A stretch of DNA of 64,000 nucleotides from Ficedula albicollis (Eukaryota; Chordata; Aves; Passeriformes; Muscicapidae). The translations under genes and the position numbers were made by a program. Location of the stretch: positions 61,801,962 to 61,865,961 of the forward strand of contig NC_021675.1 of NCBI RefSeq assembly GCF_000247815.1, given 5' to 3'. Below the pieces are notes generated by a model that did not search any database, was not told the DNA's origin, and worked only from the letters and a program-made list of their open reading frames with translations. Positions 62,324-64,000 of this stretch are shown here, in pieces (positions within the stretch are counted from its first letter, which is position 1; each line of letters starts with the position of its first letter).

Positions 62324-64000
62324 AGCCTGTAAAACAAGCACATAAGTATGAACAACTGTGTGAATTTTACTGGTCTCTCATTCAGCAGAAATCTTAAAAA
62401 TACTCAGCCAGGCGTGTCAGATAACAAGAGATGTTAAATCAAGAGTTCATTAGTAAATCAGATTAGATTATAGACGCTAAATTATCTATAACTAATGTCA
62501 CAAATGTTTGAATCACTTAAGCTTAATTATTTACATAGGATCTAGTTCATAGCTCTGTCATTTGTTCATGAAGCCTGAAGAAATGAAGTTTGAATCCTCT
62601 GCAGCTCCAGACTGTGGTGTGAATCCTTCTGTCATAACTCAGGAACAGACACATTGCTTAACTAAAGTTAAACCACAGCTTTACATCCTTGCACCTGATC
62701 GTCAGTGGCCATCCACTACACATCACACATTTTCAGCCAGTTTGACCTGCTCTATATTTTCTATAAAAAAATCTGTTTTGATGGTTTAGTGAACTTATTT
62801 TGACCACATTAATTTAAAACCAGAATACCCCTATTGGTAACATCTAACACATGTAAATAAAACACATTTTAATCTAACAGGAGAGAAATGTCACTGGAAG
62901 TTATGCAAACTGGTAATTTTCACTGAACCTTTCTCCAAATGTTGTAAGAATGTGCTGTTCCCTTCCCTCCTTTTGAGTTCTCTTTCCATTCATACAGAGC
63001 CAATTAAAACTGTGAATTACTGACTTTTTTTTCAGGACTCATTTATTTGGTTCCTGGCATAACAACTACTTCACTATTGGTAGTTAATTTTCATGCCATT
63101 GGTACTCATTTTGCTTTACAGGCAAGTGGGGTCCCAAATCTGAAAGATTTTTCTCAGAATTACTCCAACAGGAGTTTTTTCCATCTGGAGTTCTTGCAGA
63201 ATTGAGCCCTTAACTATTAAAGGGATATGGTTTCCAATGACAACGTGTTGTCCTCTCAGGATCTACAGTTTGAATTTTGATGACACTAAATCTGATATTT
63301 ATAGATTTTAAAATATTTTGAAACAGGTTTCAGTCTCCTCCCCAGGAGAGTGAAAACTTCAGTTTCTGCAGTCTGAGGTCTCTAGAGTTTACATTATTTC
63401 AACTGTTCATTAGAAATGTGAGTGTGTGTTACTTCTTCAGAAGAGTTGCTTAAGTCATGGAGAAAGGGCATGATTTCTCACTCTCTTCAGGGAGCAATAA
63501 CCAAATATGGTGAAACATGAACACTTAGCAGAATTGCAGTCACACTTAAGACCTTTATTTCATGCTCCATAGGGTGGTCATGAAGGTTTTTCAAAGTGCA
63601 AAAATCTGGGTTGTGCAGAGCTATTTCTTGCTGGTTGTGTCAGACTCCATTTCTTACACTTGTATATGTAATGTTGAACTCCTCCTCAATTTTTTTCTTG
63701 TGAGCTAATCCATGGAGTACCTCCAAAGCATATTTAAAATCAACATTGATTTCACCACACTGCCATTGGAAATACTGCTTGAACAGTCCTCATGCATGTA
63801 TTTGTGCAGCAAAATGTGGCTCTGGGGTCTGGATTTTGTAGGTATCTAGATAGCTTGAGAACACAAAGCATGACTTTGGGTTGGGTCAGCCTCTAACATG
63901 ACAAGGAGACAGCCTTAAATCCCAGAACCAAACACAGTTTTGAATGGTGAAATTAGAGAAAAATTCTCAGAAGGATCTGAATTTTGCACCTTTTTAATCC
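62324..64000. other. Noncoding DNA to window end
   Basis: No gene, mobile element or tandem duplication was recognised. A 75-codon ORF at 62562-62789 plus is unremarkable. Confidence 0.55.

Noticed and set aside
1..64000. CRISPR array, bacterial operon or phage content
   Set aside because: Repeats are two or three copies of unrelated units without regular spacers. Composition and CR1 fragments show vertebrate DNA.
1..64000. tRNA, rRNA or endogenous retrovirus sequence
   Set aside because: I found no tRNA B-box with a foldable cloverleaf, no rRNA-like blocks, and no paired LTRs or retroviral motifs. Old diverged fragments could be missed by eye.

Overview
The window reads as vertebrate nuclear DNA from a bird, most likely a songbird or close relative, although the exact species cannot be told. 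The evidence is three 3'-end fragments of CR1, the dominant avian LINE (18754-18985 minus, 48809-48945 minus, 50100-50361 plus). In addition, base composition is AT-rich and CpG-poor, there are no bacterial-type operons, and no mammalian Alu, B1 or L1 elements were seen. No complete protein-coding gene is supported. The open reading frames are short, overlap on both strands and look like chance. The window therefore looks intergenic or intronic. The one place with a plausible exon is 14739-14829 on the minus strand, where a 91-base block has a good acceptor and a consensus donor; its gene is not recognised.

The striking feature is an unusual number of short, recent, head-to-tail tandem duplications. 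I find 21 loci where a unit of about 32 to 173 bp (one of about 2 kb) is present twice or three times, usually directly abutting and differing by only a few bases. One further 166-bp segment is repeated exactly about 1.7 kb away (32258-32423 and 33924-34089). The left end (1-3171) holds a duplication of about 2 kb with a nested 47-bp duplication. Three loci follow at 4255, 12211 and 24139. From about 28 kb to 62 kb there is roughly one every 2 kb. Two pure C tracts (C30 at 1206-1235, C27 at 48522-48548) lie exactly at duplication junctions, and a G8 run lies at a third.

Layout: 1-3171 large duplication; 3172-28404 mostly single-copy noncoding DNA with a CR1 fragment, an (AATCT)n microsatellite, a few duplications and the candidate exon; 28405-35152 dense duplications, including a triplication and a 12-bp AT minisatellite; 35153-50100 scattered duplications, (TA)n and (TG)n microsatellites, a quasi-palindrome and a homopolymer-rich locus; 50100-62323 a CR1 followed by six more duplications; 62324-64000 nothing recognised.

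No genes can be said to work together here. The main question is whether the duplications are real biology (a local burst of template-switch or slippage mutation) or assembly artefacts (unmerged overlaps or haplotypes, or poly-G read-end errors at gap closures). The mismatches between copies argue against simple repetition of one read. The C tracts at junctions are a warning sign for artefact.
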